This document shows positions 43,995-57,427 of a stretch of 64,000 nt of DNA, piece by piece. The stretch is from Podospora bellae-mahoneyi (taxonomy: Eukaryota > Ascomycota > Sordariomycetes > Sordariales > Podosporaceae): NCBI RefSeq assembly GCF_035222275.1, contig NW_026946359.1:5332001-5396000 (forward strand). Reading direction: 5' to 3'. How positions within the stretch are numbered: position 1 is the stretch's first letter; each line of letters begins with the position of its first letter. The notes under the pieces were generated by a model. It was not told the DNA's origin, did not search any database, and saw nothing but the letters and a program-made list of their open reading frames with translations. The translations under genes were made by a program, and so were the position numbers.

Positions 43995-45246
43995 ATGTCT
44001 CCCACCTCATCAGCTGCTTCGAAGCAAAAGACTCGACAGGTGTGGACTCCAGAGGAGGACCATATCCTTTCAGAAGCTGTCAGGGCTGGTAAGTCAAGTC
44101 TATCATTGCCCATCACCCCGCCTTTGTCCTACCAGATGTAGCTAACAGGCCCCGCAGAAACCCCAGCACACGGCCCTATCAGTTGGCACAAGGTCGCCTC
44201 CCATTTACCTGGTAGGAACAATAAGGATTGTCGGAAGAGATGGCACTATAGCATTATCAACACCATCCGGAAAGGCACGTGGACAAAAGACGAAGACCAG
44301 AAGCTCAAGGCCGCAGTGGAAGTGTATGGAGCACGCTGGAGCAAGATTGCAGAGGCAGTGGGCACTCGCAACGGGGATCAATGCTGGAAGCGGTGGTACG
44401 ACTGTCTTGATCCCAGCATTGACAAAAGCCCGTGGACATCAGACGAGGTATGTCACGCCACGAGATGAGACACTTACCCTCAAGATTGTCTAACACAGTT
44501 TAATTTAACAGGACGCGAGACTCCTCCACCAAGTAAGCAAAAGCGGTCGAAACTGGAGCGAAATCGTACACAAGCACTTCCCCAACCGCACCTCCCTGTC
44601 CGCCAAGAACCGATACAGTATCCTCCAGCGCAAGCAAGAAAACGCGTCCAAGTCTTCCTCCAAGAAGTCCGCTATCACATACTCCACAGCTTCAAGCCCA
44701 AGCCCAGGGCCCAGTCTCAACTACCTCAGCCCCCCTTCCATCGCATCCAGCAGCACCAGCACCCCAGAGCCAGAGTCGTACCCAGAATGGTTCGTCAACA
44801 GCGGCAACAGCCAGCCTTCCAATATGGACTTTGGCTCACTAGACCAGGGATACTCCCAGCCTGGTGGGTGGTACCAAGGAGGGGCGATGAGCACATCCCA
44901 CTCGCCAAGTCCTCAGCTGGGTGGTGCTGGGCTGGAGTGGACCACCACTGGCTCGAGTGACACGACTTGGAGCTCACCTGATATGGGCATCATGCAGAGC
45001 TACTCGCCTGCTCCTCCAACCCTGCTGCCGCAACAGTCGTTGGGTTTCCCGGAGCTGGATTATTCCCAGACTCGGCAACCGCCTCAACAGCAGATGTATG
45101 AGCAGTTGTCTGCTGTTGACGGAAGTATATCGGGGTACAACATGCTGGGAATTTACCAGACTGATGCGTTGGTGTATGAGCAGAGTGAGCAACCGGTGAT
45201 GGGCTTTACTCAGCCGATTGGATATGGGGGTGGACAATGCTGGTGA
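43995..45246 (+). CDS. Three-repeat Myb DNA-binding protein
   Basis: Three exons, join(43995..44088, 44158..44447, 44512..45246), encode 372 residues. Introns are 69 nt (GTAAGT; GCTAAC branch; GCAG) and 64 nt (GTATGT; ACAG). Repeat 1: VWTPEEDHILSEAVRA ... WHKVASHLPGRNNKDCRKRW. Repeat 2: GTWTKDEDQKLKAAVEVYGA ... WSKIAEAVGTRNGDQCWKRW. Repeat 3: SPWTSDEDARLLHQVSKSGR ... NWSEIVHKHFPNRTSLSAKNRY. Each has the Trp-spaced helix-turn-helix pattern, and intron 1 falls inside repeat 1 as is usual in such genes. The C-terminal ~200 residues are Ser/Pro/Gln-rich and disordered, like a regulatory tail. It is likely a nuclear transcription regulator related to fungal Myb proteins such as those in the BAS1/REB1/flbD range; target genes cannot be told from the sequence. 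Confidence 0.9.
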
Positions 45247-47328
45247 CGGGCGTGGAGTGTCTCGATAATGGAAAAATATTCATTCTGTCCCTCTTGTAGC
45301 GACAGAGAAAAGCACAGGGTTGGTTGCATGGGTCTGGAGTTTTTGCATGCCTGGGTTGGGCTTTTGGTTTTCTATTTATCTTACTTTTAATACTATCTGT
45401 CGGAGAAACTCCATTGAATAGAGAAAAATGACAGTTCATAGGTATCCAAGATGAGATGGGTTTGTGATGTCGTGTCAACGAGTGAATTCATCGATGCCGA
45501 AGAATGACGGGGGAATGTGGAACATGCCCCCCAAGGAACCATGGTGAGGCGTAGGCGCTGAGACTTAATAGCAGAGCCGGTCTTTTTTCTTTGAGAAGTG
45601 TCTTGTTAGCGTTGAGGTCCATGACACGGAAGTTCCCTCCGAGAGATTGAGGTAATAAAAAGAATGTTTGGTTTGCGAGCCTTGTTGTCCTGCTGGACAA
45701 TCTTCAGCTGGAACAAGAAAAATCTAATAGTATTGTTACTGAGCCATTAGCATGCATGACTGCGTAGATGGTCTGGGGTTAATTGGAAGGGAAATAGGGA
45801 CTTTTAGATACTTGCTGTTAGTAGTTGGAGTTGGTGCTGCTAAACAGCTCTCGGATAAGGAGAATAGAGGGGGTGAATTGGGCAAAAAAAGGAAAGTCGA
45901 AAACGTCAAAAGAACAAAAGAAATTCTCATCCATCTGAAGGATCCTCCCTGGAATCACCCAGGTCCCCTTCATACCCCAGATCGTACAATAATCTCACAT
46001 GATAGCAATACTGAGCTTCCCCATTCCTCAGCTCCTCCGAGGAGGAGGGTACGACTACAAACCAGCAGAACTAGCTAAGCGCCAGGTACACTAGAAAACT
46101 GGTTGGAACAGCATTGAATCGAACCCATAACTCCTGCACTGCTGGGAGTCAACCCAGCAGACAGAAGGGATGAGAGAATGAACCTTTGGGAGCGAGAGCG
46201 TGACTAATTGGCTAAACCCTCTGGTTGTTTTGATGACATTGAGACTGCAGAAACTGCTATAAATACCGGGGGCACGTCAGCAAGAAAGGAGCAAGTGGTT
46301 GGCGGCTTACTTGAAGGGAAGGAGCGACCACATAGCGCGTGATGTCATCGACCGTCGGCTGTCCATTGTATTTTCATTGGCCTTGCTGTCTGGCACGGCT
46401 CGCGCTAAATATCAAGATTTCCATGTGATTTGTTTGGCGTGTTTATCATCATGACTGTGCTGCAGGCTACAATCACGGACTTGTTAAGATTGCATTTTGT
46501 TGAAATTGTTTGGTAATGATTGTGATATAAAATCCTGCCTCTCTTGGCCTATTTTCATTTAGGGTGTTCGACCGAAACTTTCTCTCGTCCCTTAACCGAC
46601 ACAGCCTTCGTATCTCGGTCTGTTACTCGAAACAGAATTTACTTGCACATGACTGCCTATTTATGATCTTGATGTGCCCAAATGACAGCCTTGGGCAAGC
46701 AATGTAAATGGTATATATCTTCGCGCAAATCGATTCTTTGGACTTCCTCTAGCAGAAGACAATGTTAAACTAAGATTAACCGTGCCGACAGGTGAAACAC
46801 TGGGAGACGATGTGGATAGATGGGAGCTCGAAGGGATACAGGAGATGTAGATGGAAGTACAGCTGATTGATGGAGTGAGTCTCAAGGCGAACTCTTTGAC
46901 CTACACATATGATGCTGGCACTCCAGAAGAAGCCTCTCGTCACCTGTGATATGAATCTCAAAACACTTGGGCGGTCACGAAGCACACGCCAGGGGAGGTG
47001 GCAGAATGGAGAGAGGCCTTTTTTTTCTGAAGTCTAGCTGCTCCCTTGATGCTCTGCCTGTGGAAGCACTGGAGGAAGGAACAGAGCCCTCCCCTTGGCC
47101 AATGACGACAATCCGGAGAAGTAAGTCCACGATGAGGGGCAGGATAGTAAAAAAAAATATTGAAGTTGTCGTGAACTTTCACACTTTCTTTCTATCTCAT
47201 CCAAGTAGCCACTCACGACTTCGCTTGTGCGCCCGCTTTCGATTTTTTTTTTCAAAAACTTCGCGTTTGCTTGCGCTCTCTCTCGTCGTGCTCGGTTTTT
47301 TCTCTCTCTTTTTTTTTCTCCAAAAATC
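45247..47328. other. intergenic, 2.1 kb
   Basis: No supported gene. It contains an 8-bp perfect hairpin (46139-46160), two TATA-like motifs (46258, 46525) without a reading frame behind them, and very T-rich tracts just before 47329 that probably belong to the next gene's leader. Confidence 0.45.
46139..46160. repeat. 8-bp perfect hairpin
   Basis: CTGCTGGG and CCCAGCAG are separated by 6 nt. A tRNA T-loop-like motif (gaatcgaacc, minus-strand sense) lies about 25 bp upstream, but no cloverleaf could be formed. Confidence 0.5.
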
Positions 47329-48854
47329 ATGGCGAAATCTTCCGTTGCCGCTCGCCGTCGCCACGCCGCAAGGCGCGAGCAAGCCAGTCGTTCCGCCGGC
47401 CCCTCAGCCGCTCGCGCGGCTGCTCACAAACGTCTCGCCGAGCTTCTCCCCAGAAATGGGATGGTTTACTGTAAGTATTTTGTTGCTTTCCATTAGTTTC
47501 CTCAGTTATCAATTCGAACTTTTACCCATGTCAAAGGCTGTATCTTGAAGATCCTGGCAGATCTTTTTTCTTCGATCTATCACGACATTCAACCACCTTA
47601 GCAACCACAGAGGGTCTGTCAGCAATGACATCTCGCTCTCTCGACCTCTTTCTCCTGCCGAAAATTCGCCAATCTCAGGACCGCTATATCCAAGCCACTC
47701 AAGGATTACGGATTTGTCAACCACAGGTCATATGCTAGACACCTGGCAAAGACAGGAGTCAGTGATGTGATCTCAATTTGACTTAAACGACCCGTCCAAC
47801 TGCAAAAACCAACTTCAAAAATTCATCCCCCTTTCACCAAACTATCTATGGCGGCGTTGACAGCGTTCACTGGTCCAATGGCTAACATGTGGTGGTTACA
47901 GCCAACAAAACTGTGTTGTTGAACCGCGCTGCTGCCGATAGCAAAGTGATCCGAGCGATCAAGAACAGCTGGGTATGTCTTTTCATTTGTCTGAAAATCC
48001 AAAAAAAGAAAGAAGAGAACGAAATAAAATAAGAAAAAAAAGGAACCACAACATCATCAACAAGGAATGTTTTGGCTAAACAAAACTTTGCGTTACAGGC
48101 TTCCAACCTCGAAGTCTCCGTGGTCAAGCTTAGCTTGACCAGATTCATCATGGACAAGGCCCTGGCCTCAATTTTTGCTGCAGCGACAGAAGTGACTCGG
48201 GAGATGATGGAGTCAGGGGAAATAAACGGAAACGTCAAAACAATGGCGTTTTTGAACAAGTTGAAGCTGTGCGTCGGAACGGTCCCGGTGGTTTTGGCTG
48301 GTGGCGGAACGAGCATGGGCGTGGGCACATGGGCGAGACTGGTGCCGTCCGAGCTGTTCTGCAAGATCTTCATGGTCTTGCGGGCTGCTCGGCGGTGCTG
48401 GTTCGAGGAGCCAGAGGAGCCGTTTGCCGTGGAGGAGCATTGCGCCCTCGCGCCCAACATGGACCGCTTCTTTGAAGTGGACATGTTGAACTGGGGGGAC
48501 TTTGCGATGGTCCAGTTTTTGGTGCGGGGTGGGCTGGGTGATTTCGGTGTGGGTGTGGGAGGGGAGGATGATGACGAGGTCGTCGATATCTTTGCGGGAG
48601 ATGAGGAGGGAGAGGGGGATGAGGTGGTGGATGAGGTGGGCGAGGAGGATGGTGGTGATGAGATGGAGACCGACGATGTAAGTTCCCTTGAGTTTGATCC
48701 TTGGATTTTGACGTGATCAATTAGACTAACTGAAAGCTACCAGTCAACTTCCAAGCTGTTGAACTCTGGTCAGTTGGAGGTGGCGTTCGCTCGCCTTCGG
48801 GTGGATATCGGCCAGGCCGAGTTGCAGCTGGCCCTTGACAGGCTACATTTCTGA
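47329..48854 (+). CDS. Hypothetical protein, four exons
   Basis: A phase-consistent model is join(47329..47470, 47902..47972, 48099..48677, 48744..48854), 300 residues. The N-terminus is very basic and Ala-rich (SSVAARRRHAARREQASRSA), histone-tail-like. The middle is helical (SVVKLSLTRFIMDKALASIF) and contains the hydrophobic stretch LKLCVGTVPVVLAGGGTSMG. A strongly acidic region (GDEEGEGDEVVDEVGEEDGG) follows, and the C-terminus is a predicted helix (LEVAFARLRVDIGQAELQLA, then LDRLHF). No known domain was recognised. A nuclear protein would fit the opposite charges at the two ends, but that is a guess. The first intron would be 431 nt, unusually long here, and includes an open stretch (about 47550-47720), so an extra exon is possible. 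The other splice sites (GTATGT/TTACAG, GTAAGT/CCAG) are good. Confidence 0.6.
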
Positions 48855-49086
48855 TTGCCTCTGCAGGTGCGGTGTGAGATTGGCTGAGGGCGGATGGAAT
48901 GGGGACGGCCGTGTAGGATAAAGAACGGGATTGGTAAAACGTGAGGAAAGTGTAGGATAATTGAATGGATTCATGGCGTCTTCAGCCGGACGAAGCGGTA
49001 TACCAAACGTTGATGAAGGCATCCTTGCGAGATGTCAATGACTGGACGACATGATAGCCCAAAGCTTGTAACATGACATCTGTGGA

Positions 49087-51166
<2,080 letters not shown>

Positions 51167-52001
51167 CTTTGAGGCGCCCAAAAGACCGATTCCGAGCCGA
51201 GAGTGTTTCAACATCAAGAATCGATCAACTCTGCAAAGACAGCAGGAACCCCCTCGTTTCTGCCCAGCGTGACCGGCCCCACATTCAGATTTACTCGCCG
51301 CTGACACTCAAAGGACCCACGGAATATGCGGCCGGCGCCGGACGCTAGATCAATTTCGCCATTACCATCCGTGCCTCTAGATTTTGATCGAAAGAATTAG
51401 GCTGGATTTCCAAGGCGCAGGGATCGAGAACATTGAACATGCCAACGACAAAACGTGGGCACGTGGGTGGGCAGCGCCTCTCCGAAAATACATGCAACAG
51501 GCACAGGAACTCAGGGGCCTGCCAAGACCATCCCCAGATGCCACAGATATACGGCACAAACTCTCTTCAGCCAATCACCAACATTCCCGAAGCACAATGT
51601 TGGTGGCGTCCCTGCATTCGATCCGCGCTCCCTGAATCCAACTGCAAGACCTGCAACAACAATTATCAGTACAGCTTACAAGCCACATAGGTAGCCACAT
51701 AGGTTTGGACTGGTTGAAGAGTTCCGGAAATAGGAAGATGGTCGATTCACTGCTGACTTGGAGCTCCAACATCCAACATACTACGAATGGCACAGCGATG
51801 TGTGTTCTCACGTCCTAAGACATGGCCCAAGACCACAGACCTTAAGACGACCACTTGGTCCTCCACAAAGCAGCCGAACTTTGTCCATTTGAAGTGGACT
51901 CCAGAACATCAGTGTCGCTCTAAGTCGGCTTACTACAACACCATTGGACCCCACACCTATCCGCTGAGACAGCACCATCTACCTCGCCAGTGACACTGAT
52001 C
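51167..52001. other. divergent promoter region
   Basis: It lies between the GH13 and CorA-like genes. No supported gene. A short direct duplication agccacatag / tagccacatagg is present near 51690. Confidence 0.45.
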
Positions 52002-55000
52002 ATGGGTGTACAGGAGCAGGCAAAGAGGGTGGTTAAGCCAGGAGGTTGCCTTCCGGTTCCACATGACGACCTATTACACTTCAGTCGCTGCCTCAAGTAC
52101 GATGAGAGAGAGAAATACGTCCAAAATGCCCCCGAACACCTCCGCAGCCAGGTGGGGCATTTGCTGTCCCGGGTTGAGCATGTCAGGTCCGAGATCGACG
52201 CCCGGCCTGATGGAGAGTTCTGGACTTCCAGGTTAGCCGACCACATATCCGACTTCAGATCAAAGCCCCAGCCAAAGAAGACGGAGCGGTCGCCGCTAGC
52301 CGCTACTCTTTCCCGACTACACATCGCTAGCCGGACCAACCTCAGCCGAACAAGTCGTCTTGACGTTCCAGAAATCCGCCTTGGTGGCAAAACTTTATCG
52401 ACACCAAATATCGCCGCGGTCCTTTCAGCCAACCCATCCCCGACATTTCAGGACATCAAGGACCACCCATACAAAGGCCTCGAGGCCGGTGCTGTCTACT
52501 ACAAAGATGGTATTCCCTACACTCATCCCAAGCTGGAAGGCAGTTTCCCAAACCAAACAACCCCGTTGGACGATTTACTCTCAAACAAGGGTGATAAGAG
52601 CTTGCTCAAAGAATTTTGTGAAGAAGGCATGTTGAGATGGTTTCACATTCCGTCCAATAACATGGCCTGGGTAGAAGTAAGTTACCTTGCATAGAAAGAG
52701 ATTCAGTGCACAGCTAACAACAATCAGGAAGCGATAGCCCGCCATTACAATGAAGAACGCCCACCAAGAGAGGACCTGTTTGGGAAGCCAAAGATCAAGT
52801 CCAAGACACATGAGATTCTTCGACGGGTCGGATGGCGAGGTCACTCTCGGGAAGGCGTTGATCCTAACAGCCCACCCCACACCCGCCAACTGAACCCCGG
52901 TTGTGAGGTGATCAAAAGCGGTCACGAAAACAACCCTAACGCCATGTGCCTCTTTGTATGTCGATGCAATTCATGTCACACAAATAGTACTTCAACTGAC
53001 ATATCACACAGGCCCCTTACCTCCACTGGGAGACAGCATTGGGGTTGGAAAGACAAAACAAGTCCATCGAGAGAACCACCAGATCTGCAATTTTACAACA
53101 TGCGTCAGGCATGCAAGTCCAGGATCGGGTTGAAGATACCTTTCACCAAGAGCTTCAGGTCCACCAAGTCAACAATACTTCCCTCTCTTCCCTTGCCCGC
53201 GAGGCCATCGTCTCATCCACGAACCACTTTCGTTCCATGACGATGCGGGCTACTACTAGACGAGGTGTTGTTGGAAGGATCTTGTTTTGTGCCGCCAGAA
53301 TCGCAAAGCTGATGGTGTCTTATGAGGATGATGAACTCGTCAGCAAGTACCTTTATTCTAATCCCCCGTTGCATCCCCGACGGACATTGCATCAGTCTCT
53401 AAATGAGTATTCCAACTTTCTGAGGGATACTGAACGCTTGGACAAGGATCAGATTGTGTACAGAGCAACAGCTGGGCTCAAAGACCCGACTCGCCAGCAG
53501 TGCAGCAAGTTTTGCCAGTGCTCTGACTGTACGAGTGCACGGGCAACTGTGCCTCGGTTTTTGATGGTGGATCAGCTGTGGGTATTTGTCTTGGATGAGA
53601 GTGAGTATCTCGAGAAGCTTGCATGGTGACCTTGCTAACCCATGATAGATACTGTCATCACAAGCTTTCCACAACGCTGGGGATCTTACTTCACAAGCGA
53701 TCCGTCAGGAATCCACTCTCGAGTAAGAAAGCAGCTTGAAAGAGAGAGAGACGGGGTCAGCAGTTCATATGATCTGGTTCTCAAGATCTTCAACGTCTGC
53801 AGCAGGGTGTTTTACGAGAATATCAAGTTTGCGGACAGACAGCCCATGCTCAATTACATCTTTTCCGATTCGATCAACTTTGTGGTAAGATTTTCCAGTT
53901 GCTCTGAAACGAGACGCAAGCTTACACCTGGCTCAGACCACAAGAGAATTGGCCGCCCGTCAAGAGCTCTCCCAGCTTGCTCAGACGATCCTAGCAGCTT
54001 ACCGTTCCCCTGACAAGACTCAAATCGCCGAAGCCCACAAGGCAGTCATGAACATCAACCCCGAGGCCGGCCTCCTCCGGCAAGTAGACAACATTCTCAG
54101 CGACCTGAGCATCATCCGCCAGATCAAGATCATCCAGCAAGAAGTCCTCAAGCAGTACCACGTCAACGTTGCCCGGGTCCTAGTTCCCAACTATGCCCTC
54201 CGTGCCGGCTTCGAGCCGCATACACCCGGTCTCAAGGAGGTAAAGCGCATGCAAGAAAGCCTTCGTGATGACCAAGATGTCTCGGAAGAGACCAAGTCAG
54301 CGGCAAGCTGGACGCTCTCCTGTGCCGATGACTCGGAGATGTTCCTCGCGGACCAGTACAGGCAGATTGACCGTTTGTACAGAGCAGCGGAACACTGCCA
54401 AAGGAGACTGGAGGAGCTGCTAGAGACGAAAAACAAGTACGCCGGCATTGTCGGGGCGTGGGAAGCGGTAGCCAACAGCATCGAGCAAAGCAACCAGGGC
54501 AAGTCTATCATGCTGTTCTCAGTACTGAGTATTATTTTCGTAAGTTCTTACCGTCACCCTTACCTCCATTATCATACCGGCTGACAATGTGCCTAGCTGC
54601 CCCTCTCTTTCATCACCAGCATCTTCGGCATGAATATCCAAGACTACCGCATCGGTCTCGGCACCCTCGCACAGGAACTCTACTATGTTTGTAAGTGATT
54701 CCCTCCCTCTTTTCTTATCCCACCATGCCTAACATCCAAACTAGTCGGGGTCTCAATAATCGTAATCTTCATCTCCCTCCTCCTCGCCTTTGACAAGTTC
54801 TCCCTCGCACTCCTCCTCTACTGCATCAAGGTTCCCACCAAGTGGGTCATGACTCGGATTGCGCTTCTCCAACCGGCCTCGTTTGGCACCAGGACGAGAA
54901 ATTACCGCAAGCTCAACGAGAAGCGGGTGAGAAAGATCCAGCAGATGGAAGAGGAGATCCAGCGGGCGAGGCTGGTGAGGGATACCAAGGAGTTTTGGCG

Positions 55001-55088
55001 GACGATCGAGGCGGAGCAGGCGAGGAGGCGGGCTGGGTTGGGGCCACAGGGGGGAAAGAGGGTGGATAGTGACAAGTTTGTTGTTTAA
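52002..55088 (+). CDS. Fungal CorA-like Mg2+ transporter domain protein
   Basis: Seven exons, join(52002..52676, 52728..52955, 53012..53600, 53649..53884, 53937..54539, 54597..54690, 54745..55088), encode 922 residues with phase kept at every junction. A long cytosolic N-terminal part (residues ~1-700) includes VPRFLMVDQLWVFVLDENTV, the usual entry into the CorA-like region. Helices with predicted coiled coil follow (YRQIDRLYRAAEHCQRRLEE). TM1 (SIMLFSVLSIIFLPLSFITS) leads directly into the signature G-M-N (IFGMNIQDY), and TM2 is FGVSIIVIFISLLLAF. Introns fall on both sides of the TM1-GMN exon. The C-terminal tail is basic and helical. GMN is the CorA selectivity motif, but this large fungal group is uncharacterised and may not all transport Mg2+. 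Confidence 0.9.
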
Positions 55089-55685
55089 GTGCGGAGAAAA
55101 GCTGTACCATGGTGTACACGTAATGTTTTAACACCGGAATCTGGACATAATTCGCCATGTGACTTCTCGCCGCTTTATCTGACTTGAATTAGGCGGAGCT
55201 CAGGACCGGCACATCTTCGGCTCCAGTCTGCTCACTTCGCTCAGGGACTGCTCAGCGTCTGCTTACCTCACTCAGGGACTGCTTAGATTAAGGTTTGCTC
55301 ACCGTGCTCAGGACTGCTCTAGATTGCTCATAGTCTGCTCGCCCTACTAATAGTTCCCTCATTTATTACTGATGGTACTCTTACAAGCCTATTCTATAAC
55401 GGTTTAGTTCCGAAGGTCATTGTTGTTAGCCCAAAGATGACCTCATGTCATAGCAGCAGGCTTTCCGATATGTGACGTTTGCTTGCCGTCGGGGAATGAT
55501 AAGCAGAAGTCAATGCCTTTGCTGTTGAGCGTGGGCTTTCAACTGCGCGATTCGAACAAGATGCGATCATACTATTCAAGGAGTGTATTGTTTGTATCTG
55601 AATCTCTCTAGTGACCACGTCCTGCTACCCAGTTTGAATCACCCAGATCGAGAGCTCTACTCCTTATACGGAGGCTCATCCCTCC
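55089..55685. other. intergenic with degenerate tandem repeat
   Basis: A CT-rich degenerate repeat (55226-55347) and unremarkable flanks. No gene was seen. Confidence 0.5.
55226..55347 (+). repeat. Degenerate tandem repeat, about 31-40 nt units
   Basis: Three and a half diverged copies of a unit beginning gtctgctcacttcgctcagg and continuing gactgctca. Starts are at about 55226, 55257, 55293 and 55333. Differences include many C/T exchanges, so RIP-like decay is possible but not shown. The noncoding function is unknown. Confidence 0.65.
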
Positions 55686-55949
55686 TTATCTGGGGAATCG
55701 ATAGGTAAGGAATTTAGGAAGGGCCTTCACTGGTACCTCGTCACAGCCTACTTTTCCATCATCCCAGCAAAAGGTGTCTAAGAGCGTGCCGAGAATAACG
55801 GCATCCTGGACGAGACCGATATTCTTCTCCAACATCTCACGAGTCTTCTGGGACATCCCAGCAAAAAGCTCCTTCCAAAAGGCTCGCTCAGCAACCTCGA
55901 ACTCCTCCGGCATCCAGAACTTGCCCCCCGTATATACAACAGCCCCTTG
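55686..55949 (-). pseudogene. Gene fragment, unrecognised (C-terminal part)
   Basis: A frame of 87 codons without its own good start reads VYTGGKFWMPEEFEVAERAF ... GMSQKTREMLEKNIGLVQDA, then VILGTLLDTFCW. Composition and the amphipathic helices look like real protein. A stop lies directly upstream (55950-55952) and no 5' exon or splice acceptor with matching phase was found. It is therefore either a truncated remnant or the last exon of a gene I cannot reconstruct. An ATG at 55913 would allow a 75-residue product. The family is not recognised. Confidence 0.35.
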
Positions 55950-56025
55950 TTACACATAAAGACATCTTTTCAATGCCCTTAAGATCTCATGGGAGTGTCT
56001 ATTTCCCCGTCCACGGTGTGAACGC

Positions 56026-57137
56026 CTAGCTTGGCCGGACACCGACAACCTCCCCCCTCATGCAAACCACCTCGCCCCTTTTGACCACCAGTCTGTATCT
56101 TATTGTCTCCCCATTACCTTCCTCCACAGCCTCCGTCCCAATGGTGTACTCCTCCTCCGCATACAGCGGTGACAAAGCTCGGTAAGCGATACTCTTCGCC
56201 TTGATTGCCCCACCCCGTGAGTGAATATCCCGCCAGTAATTCATCAGATTAATCAGATTCAAGGGCCCATGCACAACCACATTCGGGTGACCCTCCACCT
56301 GCCTCGTCCAGCTTTCGTTGAAGTGGATCATGTGCGCGTTGAACGTCAGGGCAGAGAACTGAAACAGCGCAACAGGGGACCAGACAAGATTGCGCATGGT
56401 ATACCCTGCCTTTAGATCTATGTCATCCTGAATATGGGACTTGGTGGTGGGTATCGTAATAACTGGAGCGATTGAGCCAGTAGGCGGTGCAGGTAGTGGT
56501 TGGCGGAAGATCCATGATCTGGGGGTCCGTCAGCAAATTGGATAGCAACCCAAAAACACAATGACTGGGCACGTACGTACCTTCTGTCCGTAAGAGCTAC
56601 CCCCCGAGGAGAAACAAATATCTTTTCCACATCCACCAACACCATCTCACTCCCATCACGGCTCTTCTTCGCTTTGGCATCGAGAATCTCGGTGGTTTCC
56701 TCCACTCTGTCTCCTATTCTCAGTTGCACCTGTGGGTTCCACAGCATCTCCCCTCCAGCCCACATCCTCCTCGTGAATGGGGCCGGCGAGTTAAATGTTG
56801 TGTCTGACCCATCCGCTCCTAGCTCTGACTCGAACTGGGAGGGGGTGAAGTACACGAGGTGGTGACCGTAGGGAAGGTAAGTGCCGTCTGGTGGCTCCCC
56901 CGTGCAGAATTCTGATCGTCGACCCAAGATAAGAGACAGCTTCTGGAGTTGGTTTCCATCAAGAAGCTGTTTGCGGACGAACTTTTGGCCTTTGACTTTC
57001 TTCAACAGCTCACTGGCTGCGGTCTGGGCGGCGGAGGTGTGGACGTGACGGGTGGAGGCTTGGCAGGAGGTGGTCATCATAATCTGGCTGGCTAGAATGC
57101 GGCGGGTGATGCGCGCGGGGTGCTGGAAAAGAGCCAT
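56026..57137 (-). CDS. Mitochondrial HTD2-like hydroxyacyl-thioester dehydratase
   Basis: Exons complement(56026..56518, 56581..57137) encode 349 residues. The 62-nt intron (GTACGT, GCTGAC branch, CCAG) joins ALTDRR to SWIFRQPLP. The N-terminus is basic and Ser/Thr-rich (MALFQHPARITRRILASQIM, then RHVHTS), as for mitochondrial import. Hot-dog dehydratase features are YLPYGHHLVYF, FTRRMWAGGEMLWNPQVQLR, VLVDVEKIFVSPRGVALTDR, and in the second half FSALTFNAHMIHFNESWTRQ, GHPNVVVHGPL. The FNAHMIHFN ... VVHGPL block is the catalytic hot-dog region of fungal HTD2/mesaconyl-CoA hydratase-like proteins. HTD2 dehydrates 3-hydroxyacyl-ACP in mitochondrial fatty-acid synthesis. The head-to-head neighbour is an acyl-CoA dehydrogenase, so a catabolic acyl-CoA role is also possible. 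Confidence 0.88.
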
Positions 57138-57427
57138 TTTCCAGTGGTCAAGAAAACGGACAAAAATGCCGGGGCGATGTCTTTACTCACTGTTCATTCT
57201 CAAATACCAAGGCCCGTTGGTGATGTCGTTGATCAGATGTCAAAAGCGGAACCCCTTCCCCGGAAATAATAGGGGGCGCTAAACTGGGTGCCTCGGTGGG
57301 GTCCACATTCCCCGCTTCCCCAGAAAACCGTTGTGCAGTCCATCAACAACAAGAACGACAGTGCGAGACTGGAGATTCACATTGGCGCTTCTCGATAGTG
57401 TTGAGCTTTCAATTCCCTGACTTCACA
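57138..57427. promoter_or_regulatory. Shared 290-bp divergent promoter
   Basis: This is the only sequence between the HTD2-like and acyl-CoA dehydrogenase start codons. A plus-strand frame extends upstream of ATG 57428 by 44 codons, but the ATG chosen gives the better mitochondrial presequence. No specific factor site was identified. Confidence 0.5.

Noticed and set aside
46100-46190. tRNA-like signals on the minus strand (GGTTCGATTC and an 8-bp hairpin)
   Set aside because: T-stem and acceptor stem do not pair, the hairpin loop is 6 nt, and no box A with correct spacing was found.
57296-57427. Upstream extension of the acyl-CoA dehydrogenase frame
   Set aside because: It gives a Cys/Gln-rich stretch that would hide the mitochondrial presequence; the ATG at 57428 is the better start.
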